Assembly (NCBI GenBank): GCA_025465535.1
Contig: JAODMY010000098.1
Coordinates: 29,938 to 93,937 of the forward strand
From: Glaciihabitans sp.
Lineage (GTDB): Bacteria; Actinomycetota; Actinomycetes; Actinomycetales; Microbacteriaceae
Reading direction: 5' to 3'
DNA length: 64,000 bases
Position 1 is the first letter of the stretch, and each line of letters opens with the position of its first letter. The notes under the pieces were generated by a model that saw nothing but the letters and a program-made list of their open reading frames with translations, was not told the origin of the DNA and ran no database searches. Made by a program: the position numbers and the translations under genes. Shown here in pieces: positions 17,321 to 27,107 of the stretch.

Positions 17321-17657
17321 ATTGCTTCACATGGTCGCAGACTGTCACCACAAATGGGGGTGCCACACCGGATTAAACGGGGACAAAAATGCAGATAAAG
17401 TCGACAGTGAAACAGAGGGGCGCGTCGCAGGAAACTGCGCTGTCACAGAAACAAAGCCGCATGATGAGATCGAGAGCCTCATGTGGAACGGCGTCTCACC
17501 CGATTGAACGACGTCGGGCACGGTTCACCTCAGGTGTGGGCCAGCTTGACCGGGGGGTTAGCAACGGGGTCGCTGCATAGACAGCGACCCCCGCACCCCG
17601 CCCTCTGCATTCGATTCGGCACACTCGGTGCTGCCGTGGCGACTCTGCTCGCGGCCC
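17321..17657. other. 337-bp stretch without a convincing gene
   Basis: It lies between the kinase start and the second regulator's stop, both on the minus strand, so it must hold the promoter of the kinase operon and the end of the upstream transcript. The one clear structure is the hairpin at 17567-17590. Short open frames here lack plausible starts and protein-like composition. Confidence 0.5.
17567..17590 (-). terminator. Hairpin downstream of second response regulator
   Basis: GGGTCGCTG and CAGCGACCC pair over 9 bp around a 6-nt loop. It lies about 70 bp past the stop of the minus-strand regulator gene. No T-run follows, so it is a terminator-like structure rather than a textbook intrinsic terminator. 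Confidence 0.55.
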
Positions 17658-18317
17658 TCACTCCGGCGTGAGCCATCCCTCGCGAATGGCGTGGCGACGC
17701 AACAGGATTCGGGTTCCGACATCCACACCCACCTCGCGATACTTACGGCGCCCACGCTTGATGTACGACTTGACGGTCTCTTCGGTGGTCGACATTTCGG
17801 CTGCCACCTCTTTGATTGATCGTCCGGCTGCGTAGAGGACCAGCGCGCGCTGTTCCTGGCGGCCGAGGCCGGGATCCGGTGTCGAGGAGTACCCGGCGAT
17901 TGCCGCGGCGAGCGGTGCGGAGAGGTGTTGTGTGCTGGCCGCCGCCGAACGGATGGCAGCAGTGAGCTCTGCAGCTGACTCCGTCTTGGGCACGAACCCC
18001 ATCGCCCCGCCGCGCATTGCCGCGGTGACCGATGCGGAATCCGCATGCCTGCTCATCACTACCGCAGCCGTCCCGATGGTCCCGAGGGCGCGAAGTTTGG
18101 TGCCGACGGGGATTCCGTCTTCGAGGTGCAGGTCGAGGACGACGACGTCGACAGGAAATTCCGGGTGTGCGATGAGTCCGGCCCAGGTCGTCTCGGTCAT
18201 GACGATGGACAGGCCGCCCTCGGGGTCATGAAGTCGTGCAGCGAGGCCATCGAGCACGAGCCGATGGTCGTCGACAATGGCCACTCTGATCGGCGCCGGC
18301 AATTGCGACTGTCCCAT
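17658..18317 (-). CDS. NarL/FixJ-type response regulator (paralogue)
   Basis: A 219-residue two-domain regulator closely similar in layout to the one at 14165-14836. The receiver has D16-D17 (IVDDHRLVLDG), phosphoacceptor about D62 (VVVLDLHLED), 'VVMSRHAD' and 'FVPKTES'. The LuxR domain includes 'LVLYAAGRSIKEVAAEM' and 'VKSYIKRGRRKYR'. It has no kinase of its own, so it may share the kinase at 16157-17320 and respond to the same signal with different targets. Confidence 0.9.
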   Translation of the reverse strand: MGQSQLPAPIRVAIVDDHRLVLDGLAARLHDPEGGLSIVMTETTWAGLIAHPEFPVDVVVLDLHLEDGIPVGTKLRALGTIGTAAVVMSRHADSASVTAAMRGGAMGFVPKTESAAELTAAIRSAAASTQHLSAPLAAAIAGYSSTPDPGLGRQEQRALVLYAAGRSIKEVAAEMSTTEETVKSYIKRGRRKYREVGVDVGTRILLRRHAIREGWLTPE

Positions 18318-18464
18318 TGCTGCCCCCTGTCTGGCTCAGCATATCGATTACTGATACAGACTCGTTTGTACAGGGATATTGGACGGCGTGGGTGACACTG
18401 ATTCACTTTCTCGGAGTGTCGGGTACCCCCAAAACGGGACGGGCAGGTTGTCCGGGGTACCCGA

Positions 18465-19670
18465 CTATGCGCTGAGGAGTCGTCTGAGGTGCGTTCCGAC
18501 TATGTCGTGCTCGATCAGGAACCCGTCGTGGCCGAACGGGGACGAGATGATGACGGCCGCGCCTGCGTCGATGGTCGACGGCAGAAGCCTCGCGATGAGC
18601 TCCTGGTGGTTCACCGGGAACAGTCGATCGGAGTCGATCCCCAGGACGAGGGACTTCGCGCTGACGCGACCGAGCGCCGCGGCGATTCCGCCGCGATCGC
18701 GGCCGAGATCGTGCGAGTTCATGGCATTCAGAAGAGTGATGTAGCTGTTCGCGTCGAAGCGTCTTGTGAACTTGTTACCGTGAAAATCGAGGTAGCTCTC
18801 GACCGCGTACCGGCCACCGCTGCCGAGCGGGCTGATTCCGCTCTGCCAGCTGCGCTCGAATCGATCGTTGAGCTCGGTGGGGGAGCGATAGTTGAGCAGG
18901 GCCATCCGGCGGGCGAGGGCTAGACCGCGATACGGCCCCTCGCCGTCCGTGGCGCCGTAGTACTCGCCGCCCACGAAGCGGGGATCGAGTTGGATGGCAT
19001 CCATCTGCACGGAGTTCAGGGCGATCGAGTCGGCGCTCGAGAGTGCGGGAGCGGCAAGGACTCCGACTCGCTCGAGGCGTTCCGGGTGGCCGACGGCCCA
19101 CTCGAGCGCCTGCATTCCGCCCATCGACCCACCGATGACGGCGCCCCAGCGGTCGATGCCGATCTTGTCCGAGAACGCGACCTGCGCGGCGACCTGGTCG
19201 CGGATGGTGACGAACGGGAAGTCCGCGCCCCACTCCGTGCCAGAGGGGGAGAAGGACGACGGACCGGTGGTGCCCTGGCAGCCGCCCAGCATGTTGGGAG
19301 CGACGACGAACCACTCGTCGGTGTCGATGTATTTGCCCGGCCCGACGAAGTCTCCCCACCAGCCGGCCGTCGGATGCCCGGGGCCGGAATCACCGATCAC
19401 GTGGCTGTCGCCCGTGACCGTGTGCAGCGCGAGGATGGCGTTGCTCTTCGTCGCGTTGAGCGTGCCGAAGGTCTCGTAGGCGATTCGGACCGAGGGCAGC
19501 TGACCTCCCCGTTCGAGGTCGAGCGCCCCGATCGAGACGAACTGGCGGTTACCGGCGGGATCGCCCTCTCGCCACGCCCCTGACGCCGGGGGCTTGCCAA
19601 GGAGCGCCCGCGCGTTCGCTTCCGTGATGAAGGCCGAGGGGACGTTGTCTTCGGGGGTCTGCCAGTCCAT
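18465..19670 (-). CDS. metX: Homoserine O-acetyltransferase
   Basis: A 401-residue alpha/beta hydrolase-fold acyltransferase. Family marks are 'NAILALHTVTGDSH', 'NMLGGCQGTTGPSS' and the nucleophile elbow 'GGSMGGMQALEW' with S182; the catalytic Asp and His are in 'LGIDSDRLFP' and 'FGHDGFL' near the C-terminus. It transfers an acetyl group from acetyl-CoA to homoserine for methionine synthesis. It lies 75 bp downstream of metY on the same strand, which uses its product. Homoserine is supplied by hom in this window. Confidence 0.96.
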   Translation of the reverse strand: MDWQTPEDNVPSAFITEANARALLGKPPASGAWREGDPAGNRQFVSIGALDLERGGQLPSVRIAYETFGTLNATKSNAILALHTVTGDSHVIGDSGPGHPTAGWWGDFVGPGKYIDTDEWFVVAPNMLGGCQGTTGPSSFSPSGTEWGADFPFVTIRDQVAAQVAFSDKIGIDRWGAVIGGSMGGMQALEWAVGHPERLERVGVLAAPALSSADSIALNSVQMDAIQLDPRFVGGEYYGATDGEGPYRGLALARRMALLNYRSPTELNDRFERSWQSGISPLGSGGRYAVESYLDFHGNKFTRRFDANSYITLLNAMNSHDLGRDRGGIAAALGRVSAKSLVLGIDSDRLFPVNHQELIARLLPSTIDAGAAVIISSPFGHDGFLIEHDIVGTHLRRLLSA

Positions 19671-19700
19671 GTCAGCCTTAAGTATTACGAAATGACGAAC

Positions 19701-19730
19701 GCGCCGCTGCTCTGTTACGAGCAGCGGCGC
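19701..19730 (-). terminator. 12-bp hairpin between metY and metX
   Basis: GCGCCGCTGCTC and GAGCAGCGGCGC form a perfect 12-bp stem with a TGTTAC loop. It sits between the metY stop and the metX start in the direction of transcription. It may partly terminate the metY transcript or stabilise its 3' end and so set the metY to metX ratio. No T-run follows directly. Confidence 0.65.
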
Positions 19731-19745
19731 GCGCGGTGGAAATGG

Positions 19746-21065
19746 TTACGCGGAGGTACTCGCGTTCGCGCCAGCCGTGCGAGCCGCGGCGAGTCCAGCC
19801 TCGAGGTCAGCCTTGAGGTCGGCGACGTTCTCGAGTCCGACCGAGAGGCGAACGAGTCCCGGCGTTACTCCCGTGGTGAGCTGCTGCTCTGGCGTGAGCT
19901 GCGAGTGCGTCGTCGACGCGGGGTGGATGATCAGGCTGCGAACATCACCGATGTTGGCGAGGTGGCTGAACAGCGAGACGTTCTCGACGAGCGCGCGACC
20001 GGCATCCACTCCGCCCTTGAGCTCGAACGAGACCACGGCACCGACGCCCTTTGGCGAGTACTTGTTGGCCGCCGCATACCACGGGCTCGACGGGAGTCCT
20101 GAGTAGTTGACCGAGGCGACGTCCGGGTGGTTTTCGAGCCACTCGGCGATCTCCTGCGTGTTCTGCACGTGACGCTCGATGCGCAGGCTGAGCGTCTCGA
20201 TGCCCTGGATGAGCGCGAACGCGCTGTCCGGTGAGAGCGAGGCACCCGTGTCGCGAAGCAACTGGACGCGCGCCTTGATGACGTAGGCAATCCCGTCGCC
20301 GAGGACGGTCGTGTAGCTTGCGCCGTGGTACGACGGGTCGGGTTCGGTGAGCCCGGGGAACTTCGCCGCGAGCCTGGTCCACGGGAACTTGCCGCCGTCG
20401 ACGATGAGGCCGGCGATGACCGTTCCGTGTCCGCCGAGGAACTTCGTTGCGGAGTGCACGACGATGTCGGCACCGAACTCGAACGGGCGGATGAGGTACG
20501 GGGTGGCGATCGTGTTGTCGACGATGAGTGGCACGTCGTTGTCGTGTGCGACCTTGGCAACGGCCTCGATGTCGAGGATGTTGATCTTCGGGTTTCCGAT
20601 GGTCTCGGCGAAGAACAGCTTGGTGTTCGGGCGAACGGCGGCAGCCCACTCGTCGGCGTCATCCTGGTCCTCGACAAACGTGACCTCGATGCCGAGCTTC
20701 GCCAGCGTGTACTTGAACAGGTTGTACGTTCCGCCGTAGATCGAGGACGACGAGACGAGGTGATCGCCGGCCTGGGCGATGTTCAGGACTGCGTAGGTGA
20801 TGGCTGATGAACCGGATGCGACGGCGAGCGCGGCGGTTCCGCCCTCGAGCGCGGCGATGCGCTGTTCGACGACGTCGTTCGTCGGGTTCATGATTCGCGA
20901 GTAGATGTTGCCGAACTCGGCAAGGGCGAACAGGTTCTTCGCGTGCTCCGTGCTGTTGAAGACGTAGGACGTGGTCCGGTAGATCGGCGTAGCGCGAGCG
21001 TTGGTGGTGGGGTCCGGAGCTGCACCGGAATGGATCTGCTTGGTTTCGAACTGCCAGTCGGCCAT
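19746..21065 (-). CDS. metY: O-acetylhomoserine aminocarboxypropyltransferase (sulfhydrylase)
   Basis: A 439-residue Cys/Met-metabolism PLP enzyme. The PLP lysine is K208 in '[13 protein letters not shown]'; '[20 protein letters not shown]' style N-terminus and '[15 protein letters not shown]' near the C-terminus are typical (each partly quoted). It makes homocysteine from O-acetylhomoserine and sulfide. The 439-residue length and inserted segments fit MetY rather than the shorter cystathionine gamma-synthases. Transcribed ahead of metX. Confidence 0.95.
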   Translation of the reverse strand: MADWQFETKQIHSGAAPDPTTNARATPIYRTTSYVFNSTEHAKNLFALAEFGNIYSRIMNPTNDVVEQRIAALEGGTAALAVASGSSAITYAVLNIAQAGDHLVSSSSIYGGTYNLFKYTLAKLGIEVTFVEDQDDADEWAAAVRPNTKLFFAETIGNPKINILDIEAVAKVAHDNDVPLIVDNTIATPYLIRPFEFGADIVVHSATKFLGGHGTVIAGLIVDGGKFPWTRLAAKFPGLTEPDPSYHGASYTTVLGDGIAYVIKARVQLLRDTGASLSPDSAFALIQGIETLSLRIERHVQNTQEIAEWLENHPDVASVNYSGLPSSPWYAAANKYSPKGVGAVVSFELKGGVDAGRALVENVSLFSHLANIGDVRSLIIHPASTTHSQLTPEQQLTTGVTPGLVRLSVGLENVADLKADLEAGLAAARTAGANASTSA

Positions 21066-21182
21066 GGGATGCTCCTTGAAATCGGGATTGGGTGGACAAT
21101 CTTCGGCAGGCGGACCAGTGCCTACTCGCCGTCAGCCTAGGCAGGCGACCTCAGAGCAACAATGGTTTTGGAAACACGACGT

Positions 21183-21214
21183 AACACTCCCGCGATGCCA
21201 GACTGGGGAGTGTT
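21183..21214. promoter_or_regulatory. 9-bp inverted repeat upstream of DHA2 exporter
   Basis: AACACTCCC and GGGAGTGTT are separated by 14 bp and lie about 60-90 bp upstream of the exporter start at 21270. Drug exporters are often controlled by TetR or MarR repressors binding such dyads, so this is a candidate operator or leader hairpin. No cognate regulator is next to it. Confidence 0.4.
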
Positions 21215-21269
21215 CGTTTGCCTCGTGAGCCGGCATCGTTGCCGAGTCGGCACGAAAGGATCACCGATC

Positions 21270-22829
21270 ATGTCCGACCACGCCGCAGACCCCGCCGCAG
21301 ACACTTCCGCAGGCACTTCTCCCTCTCCCGCGGAATCCGCTTCCCCGGCGGCGTGGCGAGCGCTCGTCGTGCTCCTCATCGGGATGTTCATGGCGCTGCT
21401 GGATACGACCATTGTCAATGTCGCGCTGCCGACCATCCGCGACAACGTCAACGGTGCGGGCAGCCAACCGGCGGGCGACGACATCCTGTCCTGGGTCATC
21501 TCCGGCTACGCGCTCGCATTCGGAATCGCTCTCATCCCCGCGGGAAGGCTCGGCGATCGGTTCGGACACAAGTGGATATTTTTCTCTGGCCTCGCTCTGT
21601 TCACGGTCGCGAGCCTCGCCTGCGGCCTCGCCCAGTCAGATATCCAGCTCGTCATCGCCCGCGTTGTGCAGGGTCTTGCCGGCGGCATCTTCCTGCCGGC
21701 CGTCACCGCGTTCATCCAGATACTGTTCCCCGGTCGCGTACGGGGCAAGGCGTTCGCCATCATGGGCGCGGTCATCGGAGTCTCGAGCGCGCTCGGTCCC
21801 ATCGTCGGCGGCCTGATCATCCAGGCCTTCGGGACGGCAAACGGTTGGCGTCTCGTCTTCGGTGTGAACCTGCCGATCGGTGTCGTCGCGCTGGTTCTCG
21901 CGATCATTCTCATTCCGGGCAACGAGCGCGTGGGGGAGATCACGGCGCGGACATCGGTCCGGGGCAGATCCGGCGGGGTCGACTGGATCGGCCTGATCCT
22001 GCTGACCGGCGGACTCGTCGCAATCCTCGTTCCCCTGATCGAGGGACAGACCGTCAACTGGAAGCCGTGGACCTACGAGACGCTGGCTGGCGGCGCGCTC
22101 CTGATCGTCCTGTTCGGGATCTGGGAGGTCTTCTACACGCGGCGCGGGCGCAGTCCGCTCGTGCCGCCGCACCTGTTCAGCCACCCGGCGTTCACGGGCG
22201 GAACGATTCTCGCGCTGGTCTACTTCGCCGCCTTCACGAGCATCTTCTTCACGATCTCGTTGCTCTGGCAGGCAGGACTTGGCCACACGGCGCTCGAGTC
22301 CGGGCTCGTCTCTGTTCCGTTTGCGATCGGATCCATCATCGGTTCGTCACAGAGCAACCGGCTCGCGCAGCGCCTCGGTCGCACCGTGTTGATCATCGGC
22401 ACGGGCCTGGTCGCAGCCAGCCTGCTCGTGATCTGGATCATCCTTCTGAACGTGGATGGCAGGGATCTCACCAACTGGGATCTGCTCGCGCCGCTGTTCT
22501 TCGCGGGTCTCGGCAATGGAATGTTCATCGCTCCGAACGCGCAGTTCATTGTCGCGACCGTCGATCCGTCGGAGGCCGGGGCGGCCAGCGGCGTGATCGC
22601 AACCATGCAGCGAGTGGGCGCGGCGATCGGCATCGCCGTCATCGGCAGCGTGCTGTTCACCCTGGTTGCGAACGTGGCGCCATCCATCCACAGCCAGGCG
22701 GATCTCGGGACGGCGTTCACGAACGCATCGGCGGGTGCAATCGGGGTGAGTGTCATCTTCGCGGTGGTCGCATTCGCTCTCGTGTTCGCGCTTCCGCGGC
22801 GCCTTTCGCAGCAGCGGCCAGCACACTAA
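21270..22829 (+). CDS. MFS drug exporter, DHA2/EmrB-QacA family
   Basis: A 519-residue protein with about fourteen membrane segments. Helix 1 carries the DHA2 signature 'LDTTIVNVALPTI', followed by 'LAFGIALIPAGRLGDRFG'. Start ATG 21270 is supported by AAAGGA 10 bp upstream; a longer frame from ATG 21162 lacks this. It should export drugs or other hydrophobic compounds by proton antiport. Divergent from metY. Confidence 0.9.
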   Translation: MSDHAADPAADTSAGTSPSPAESASPAAWRALVVLLIGMFMALLDTTIVNVALPTIRDNVNGAGSQPAGDDILSWVISGYALAFGIALIPAGRLGDRFGHKWIFFSGLALFTVASLACGLAQSDIQLVIARVVQGLAGGIFLPAVTAFIQILFPGRVRGKAFAIMGAVIGVSSALGPIVGGLIIQAFGTANGWRLVFGVNLPIGVVALVLAIILIPGNERVGEITARTSVRGRSGGVDWIGLILLTGGLVAILVPLIEGQTVNWKPWTYETLAGGALLIVLFGIWEVFYTRRGRSPLVPPHLFSHPAFTGGTILALVYFAAFTSIFFTISLLWQAGLGHTALESGLVSVPFAIGSIIGSSQSNRLAQRLGRTVLIIGTGLVAASLLVIWIILLNVDGRDLTNWDLLAPLFFAGLGNGMFIAPNAQFIVATVDPSEAGAASGVIATMQRVGAAIGIAVIGSVLFTLVANVAPSIHSQADLGTAFTNASAGAIGVSVIFAVVAFALVFALPRRLSQQRPAH

Positions 22830-22928
22830 GCGCTCACACGGACACTCGGGCTTCGCCCAGGAAGAATTGAGCTTGCGGCCAGCCGGGCGATAGGCGAATG
22901 CCCAGTGAGCCCAAGTTAGATTTATGGC

Positions 22929-23705
22929 ATGGCAAACAAGCGTGTGGTTGTGACGGGTGCGAGTTCAGGGATTGGGGCCGCGACCGTGCGACTCTTCCGT
23001 AAGCACGGATGGGATGTCGTGGGCGTCGCCCGCCGCAAGGACCGCCTCGACGCGCTCGCCGCGGAGACCGGTGCGGCCGTTTTCGTGGCCGACCTGACCA
23101 AACAGGACGACGTGGATGCCCTGCGCGACTGGCTGGCCACAACCGGTGAGGTCCACGCGCTCGTCAACAACGCGGGAGGCGCGTTCGGCCTCGATTCAGT
23201 CGAGTCCAGCGACGCTGACGACTGGATCCGCATGTACGACATCAACGTGATCGCGGTGAAGCGAGTGGTCAGCGCGCTGCTTCCGCTGCTGCGCAAGGGC
23301 GCCGTCGACCGCGGTGTCGCCGACATCATGACCGTCACCTCGATCGCCGGTCACATCGCCTACGAGGGCGGGGGCGGTTACAACGCCGCGAAGTTCGCCG
23401 CGCACGCGGTCGTCGCGGTCCTCCGGCTCGAGCTCGCGGGCGAACCGATCCGGGTGCTCGAGATCGCTCCGGGCATGGTCAAGACCGACGAGTTCTCGCT
23501 CGTCCGTTTCGGTGGCGACCAGGCTCGTGCTGACGCCGTCTACGACAACGTGCCCGACCCCCTCGTCGCCGAGGACATCGCCGAGACGATCGTGCTCACG
23601 ATGGAACTTCCGAATCACGTCAACCTCGACCTGGTGACGATCAAGCCGGTCGCCCAGGCGGCCCCGCACAAGGTGATCCGCGCTGAGCTGAAGCCGAAGC
23701 TGTAA
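22929..23705 (+). CDS. Short-chain dehydrogenase/reductase (YdfG-like)
   Basis: A 258-residue classical SDR. It has the glycine motif 'VVTGASSGIGAATVRLF', 'ALVNNAGGAFG', the catalytic serine in 'MTVTSIAGH', Tyr-x3-Lys in 'GYNAAKFAAH', and 'EIAPGMVKTDEF'. The NADP preference of YdfG-type enzymes (3-hydroxy acid or serine dehydrogenase activity) is a likely but unproven function. Confidence 0.9.
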   Translation: MANKRVVVTGASSGIGAATVRLFRKHGWDVVGVARRKDRLDALAAETGAAVFVADLTKQDDVDALRDWLATTGEVHALVNNAGGAFGLDSVESSDADDWIRMYDINVIAVKRVVSALLPLLRKGAVDRGVADIMTVTSIAGHIAYEGGGGYNAAKFAAHAVVAVLRLELAGEPIRVLEIAPGMVKTDEFSLVRFGGDQARADAVYDNVPDPLVAEDIAETIVLTMELPNHVNLDLVTIKPVAQAAPHKVIRAELKPKL

Positions 23706-23717
23706 CCGTCGGGGTAG

Positions 23718-25178
23718 CTATTCGCTGTCCGCGAAGGCGAGCCTTGGCACCATGAACAGCAGCAGCGCGGCGAGCAGTGCGCCGCATCCGCAGATCGAGA
23801 ACACGGTCAGGTAGCCGCCGAGACTCGGCACATTCTCGCCAAGGAATGCGACGCTGCTCCCCGCGAGCACGATGGCGAATGTCGACGACGCGAAAGATCC
23901 GCCGATCGTCTTCGTCGTGTTTGTCAGTGCCGTTGCGACGCCAGTCTGACCGCGGGGGGCGGCGGCAGCGGCGGCCGACGGGAGCGCACCGACCAGGGCG
24001 CCCGAGCCGAGTCCCGCGACGATCATGTTGGCAAGGGTCTCGATTTCGGTCGAGTGCAACAGCAGGAAGTCGAGGTATCCGGCCGCCACAAAGAACGTCG
24101 CGATGATGAGCGCGACGCGGGGCGACGTCCAGTTCGACAGGAACGGGAAGAGTACCGCGCCGACGATGAGCGAAATCAGGTAGACGCCGACCACGACCGA
24201 AATGCCGCCGGAGCTGAGCCCGAGACCAGCCCCGGACTTGGGATCAGCCCCCGCGAACGTTGACAGTGGCGCCTGCGCGCCGAGCAGGCTGATACCGACA
24301 AGACCCGCGGTGATCTGCACCGGCCACATGTTCGGCTGGCGAAAAACGCGGATGTCGATGGCGGGATCCGGGCGCCGCAGCTCGAAGCGAGTCCACGGGA
24401 TGAACACGAGAATTCCCGCGGCCATCATCGCGTAGACCCACCACGCACCGGGACCGGCGATCCGCAGGAATGCGAGGCCGACTGTGACAAGCAGCAGTCC
24501 AATGGTGAGCAGGATGAATCCCCGCCCATCGAGCGAGCGACCAGGCAGTGGCTGGGACTCCGGAACGCCGAAGAAGATGGCAAAGAAGACGAGGGTGACC
24601 GCGATGGCCGGCACGGTGAGCGTCAGCGCGACGTTGTGCCCGAACACGTCGATGAGGTTTCCGCCCGCCAGGTCTCCGATGATCGCCCCGGCCTCGAGGG
24701 CGACGACCAGGAAGCCGGCGGCGCGCCTCGTTTGGGACGGGCCACGCCCGGTCTGGCGTCCGCGGTCGAAGATCAGGGCGACCTCGAGTGGGAGCCAGAC
24801 CACGTAGAAGCCCTGAAGCGCGAACGCGATCAGGAACGTCGGAAACGTGTCGGCGAACGCGAGCCACCAGGTCGCGCCCGCGGTCAGCACCGTCGAGATG
24901 AGCAGGATGCGCTTGTGCCCGAACATGTCGCCGAGCTTGGCGAGAAACGGAACAACGAGCGCCGAGAGCAGCAGCTGCGCGGCCTCGAACCAGTTATAGC
25001 TCGCGGTCTCGATGCCAAGATGCCTGACCAGCGTCGGAATCAGCGGAACGTAGTAGCCCTGCAGGATGCCGCTGACCAGCTCGACCAGGAACAGGAATCC
25101 GACCAGGCCGAACGTGATGGCTCCCGCGCGACCCCGTGCATCGAAGATTGGGGCAGCGTTCGGGACAGCCTTTGACAT
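23718..25178 (-). CDS. MFS transporter
   Basis: A 486-residue protein with about fourteen hydrophobic segments. 'FLAKLGDMFGHKRILLIST' is the helix 2-3 loop motif A of MFS drug:H+ antiporters. The substrate is unknown. It converges with the SDR gene (12 bp apart) and has no obvious terminator there. Confidence 0.85.
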   Translation of the reverse strand: MSKAVPNAAPIFDARGRAGAITFGLVGFLFLVELVSGILQGYYVPLIPTLVRHLGIETASYNWFEAAQLLLSALVVPFLAKLGDMFGHKRILLISTVLTAGATWWLAFADTFPTFLIAFALQGFYVVWLPLEVALIFDRGRQTGRGPSQTRRAAGFLVVALEAGAIIGDLAGGNLIDVFGHNVALTLTVPAIAVTLVFFAIFFGVPESQPLPGRSLDGRGFILLTIGLLLVTVGLAFLRIAGPGAWWVYAMMAAGILVFIPWTRFELRRPDPAIDIRVFRQPNMWPVQITAGLVGISLLGAQAPLSTFAGADPKSGAGLGLSSGGISVVVGVYLISLIVGAVLFPFLSNWTSPRVALIIATFFVAAGYLDFLLLHSTEIETLANMIVAGLGSGALVGALPSAAAAAAPRGQTGVATALTNTTKTIGGSFASSTFAIVLAGSSVAFLGENVPSLGGYLTVFSICGCGALLAALLLFMVPRLAFADSE

Positions 25179-25255
25179 GATCGGATGTTAGTGCCCGCGG
25201 CACGGAAGCGGAGCGATGCAACACGCGCGTAACCCGCTGCCATTAGCGTAGGTGC

Positions 25256-25747
25256 GTGGAAAAGGTCGCCGACGAACGCGAAATACTGGGTTGGCTCGAA
25301 TTCGGCGAGGCGGCAAGGCATCTTGCCGCGGATGTCCTGCACGACGATTTCGTTCCGGAGGTCGTGATCGCGATCGCGCGCGGTGGCCTCCTGCTTGCCG
25401 GCGCGATCGCCTACGCGCTCGACATCAAGAGCTGCGGCAGCCTGAACGTCGAGTTCTATACCGACGGCCACTCGAGGCTCGAGCGTCCCGTGGTGCTCCC
25501 GCCGCTGCTCGATCAGCCCTCGCTCGCGGGCAAGCGTGTCCTGCTCGTGGATGACGTCTCAGACTCCGGTCGGACCCTCGCGATGGTCGTCGAGCTGCTT
25601 GGCACCATCGCGGAGGAGGTGCGGACCGTCGTGCTCTACACGAAGCCAGGAACCCTTCACGTCCCCGACTACAGCTGGAGGCGCACCGATCGCTGGATCG
25701 CGTTTCCCTGGTCGTCCCAGCCTCCCGTCACGGCGGAGACGGTATGA
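25256..25747 (+). CDS. Phosphoribosyltransferase-family protein
   Basis: A 163-residue type I PRTase fold starting at GTG 25256. The PRPP-binding loop is '[15 protein letters not shown]', and '[18 protein letters not shown]' provides the PPi loop. Size and motifs resemble xanthine or hypoxanthine-type PRTases. The substrate base is not decided by the sequence. Its stop overlaps the ung start (ATGA), so the two are coupled. Confidence 0.85.
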   Translation: MEKVADEREILGWLEFGEAARHLAADVLHDDFVPEVVIAIARGGLLLAGAIAYALDIKSCGSLNVEFYTDGHSRLERPVVLPPLLDQPSLAGKRVLLVDDVSDSGRTLAMVVELLGTIAEEVRTVVLYTKPGTLHVPDYSWRRTDRWIAFPWSSQPPVTAETV

Positions 25748-26454
25748 CGCCGACAGCCAGTTCTCCGCCCGCTGGTTCGGCTCGGCCGCTGACCGAGCCC
25801 ATCGACGCGGGCTGGGCCGAGGCGCTTGCTCCGGCCTCGGCCGAGATCGCACGCCTCGGCGATTTTCTTCGGGCCGAGACCGCGGCCGGGCGCGGCTACC
25901 TCCCGAGCGGAGCGAACGTGCTTCGGGCGTTCGCCTACCCGCTGGCAGACGTGCGCGTGCTGATCGTCGGGCAGGATCCATATCCGACTCCCGGGCATCC
26001 AGTTGGGCTCTCGTTTGCGGTCGACCCCGACGTGCGGCCCATCCCGCGAAGCCTGCAAAACATCTACCGCGAGCTGCACGACGATCTCGGCCTGACCCCG
26101 CCCGAAAATGGCGACCTCACGCCGTGGGCGCAGCACGGGATCATGCTGCTCAACCGGGTACTGACCGTTCGCGCCGGTGCGTCCGGCTCGCACCGCGGCA
26201 TCGGCTGGGAGGCCGTGACCGAGCTGGCGATTCGCGCGCTCGTTGCCCGGGGAACACCGCTGGTCGCCATCCTGTGGGGGAGGGATGCCGGGACGCTGCG
26301 GCCGCTCCTCGGGAACACGCCGATCGTGGCTTCCGCGCATCCGAGTCCACTGTCTGCCAGCGGCGGTTTCTTCGGTTCGAAACCGTTCAGTCGCGCGAAC
26401 GAGTTGTTGGCCGAGCTCGGCGCCGAGCCGGTCGACTGGTCGCTCACGGCGTAG
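25744..26454 (+). CDS. ung: Uracil-DNA glycosylase (family 1)
   Basis: A 236-residue protein with the water-activating motif '[16 protein letters not shown]' (D78), '[11 protein letters not shown]', and the minor-groove loop 'HPSPLSA' with H199. It removes uracil from DNA to start base excision repair. It overlaps the phosphoribosyltransferase gene by 4 nt, an unusual pairing of repair with nucleotide salvage. Confidence 0.96.
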   Translation: MTPTASSPPAGSARPLTEPIDAGWAEALAPASAEIARLGDFLRAETAAGRGYLPSGANVLRAFAYPLADVRVLIVGQDPYPTPGHPVGLSFAVDPDVRPIPRSLQNIYRELHDDLGLTPPENGDLTPWAQHGIMLLNRVLTVRAGASGSHRGIGWEAVTELAIRALVARGTPLVAILWGRDAGTLRPLLGNTPIVASAHPSPLSASGGFFGSKPFSRANELLAELGAEPVDWSLTA

Positions 26455-26497
26455 GCTCATCGCGGTTCATCCGATGGCCAGGGAAAGGAACACGTCG

Positions 26498-27076
26498 GTG
26501 CTAGAAGAGGAATACCAGGAGCGCAGGCAACTGCCGCAGCACCTTCGGCCGGTGCCCGAGCCCGAGCCCGGTTTCGAATACACGATCCGGCCGGCGACCG
26601 TGGCCGACCTGCCGAGCGTTCGTGAGATCTACAACCACTACGTGCGAAATTCGACCGTCACCTTCGACGAGAAGGCGATCTCACTCGCCGAGCTGCGCCG
26701 CAAGTTCGCTCACATCCAAAAGTTGAAGATGCCCTACCTCGTCGCCGAGAATCCGCGCGGTGAGATCCTCGGATACGCCTACGTCTACCCGTGGAAAGAG
26801 AAGGCGGCCTACCGGTTCACGGTCGAGAACTCCATTTACCTCGGCCCCGCCGCGACCAGCAAGGGGCTCGGCAAGGCGCTGCTTGCTGAGCTGATTGCGG
26901 CGTCGAAGGCCGCCGGCATCAAGGAGATCATCGCGGTGATTGCTGACAAGGGCGCCGACGCATCCATCCAGATGCACAAGAATTTCGGCTTCAAGGAGAT
27001 CGGCCACATGGGCAAGGTCGGATTCAAGTTCGACCGCTGGCTCGGCACCGTGCTCATGCAGAAGTCACTGAAATAG
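26498..27076 (+). CDS. GNAT N-acetyltransferase (phosphinothricin acetyltransferase-like)
   Basis: A 192-residue protein. GTG 26498 is chosen because AAAGGA lies 8 bp upstream. 'TIRPATVADLPSVREIYNHYV' is the N-terminal strand and helix of the Pat/Bar subgroup, and 'ATSKGLGKALLAELI' holds the acetyl-CoA loop. The substrate may be a phosphinothricin- or methionine-sulfoximine-like amine. Substrate uncertain. Confidence 0.85.
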   Translation: MLEEEYQERRQLPQHLRPVPEPEPGFEYTIRPATVADLPSVREIYNHYVRNSTVTFDEKAISLAELRRKFAHIQKLKMPYLVAENPRGEILGYAYVYPWKEKAAYRFTVENSIYLGPAATSKGLGKALLAELIAASKAAGIKEIIAVIADKGADASIQMHKNFGFKEIGHMGKVGFKFDRWLGTVLMQKSLK

Positions 27077-27107
27077 CAAACACAGCACTAGCAAAAACAG
27101 CGGCTGG

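Noticed and set aside
17199..17507. Short + strand frame in the gap before the histidine kinase
   Set aside because: Overlaps the kinase start, no ribosome-binding site and no protein-like pattern.
21066..21160. SAM riboswitch upstream of metY
   Set aside because: The leader is short and lacks the conserved SAM-I or SAM-IV core sequences I would expect; only weak pairings are present.
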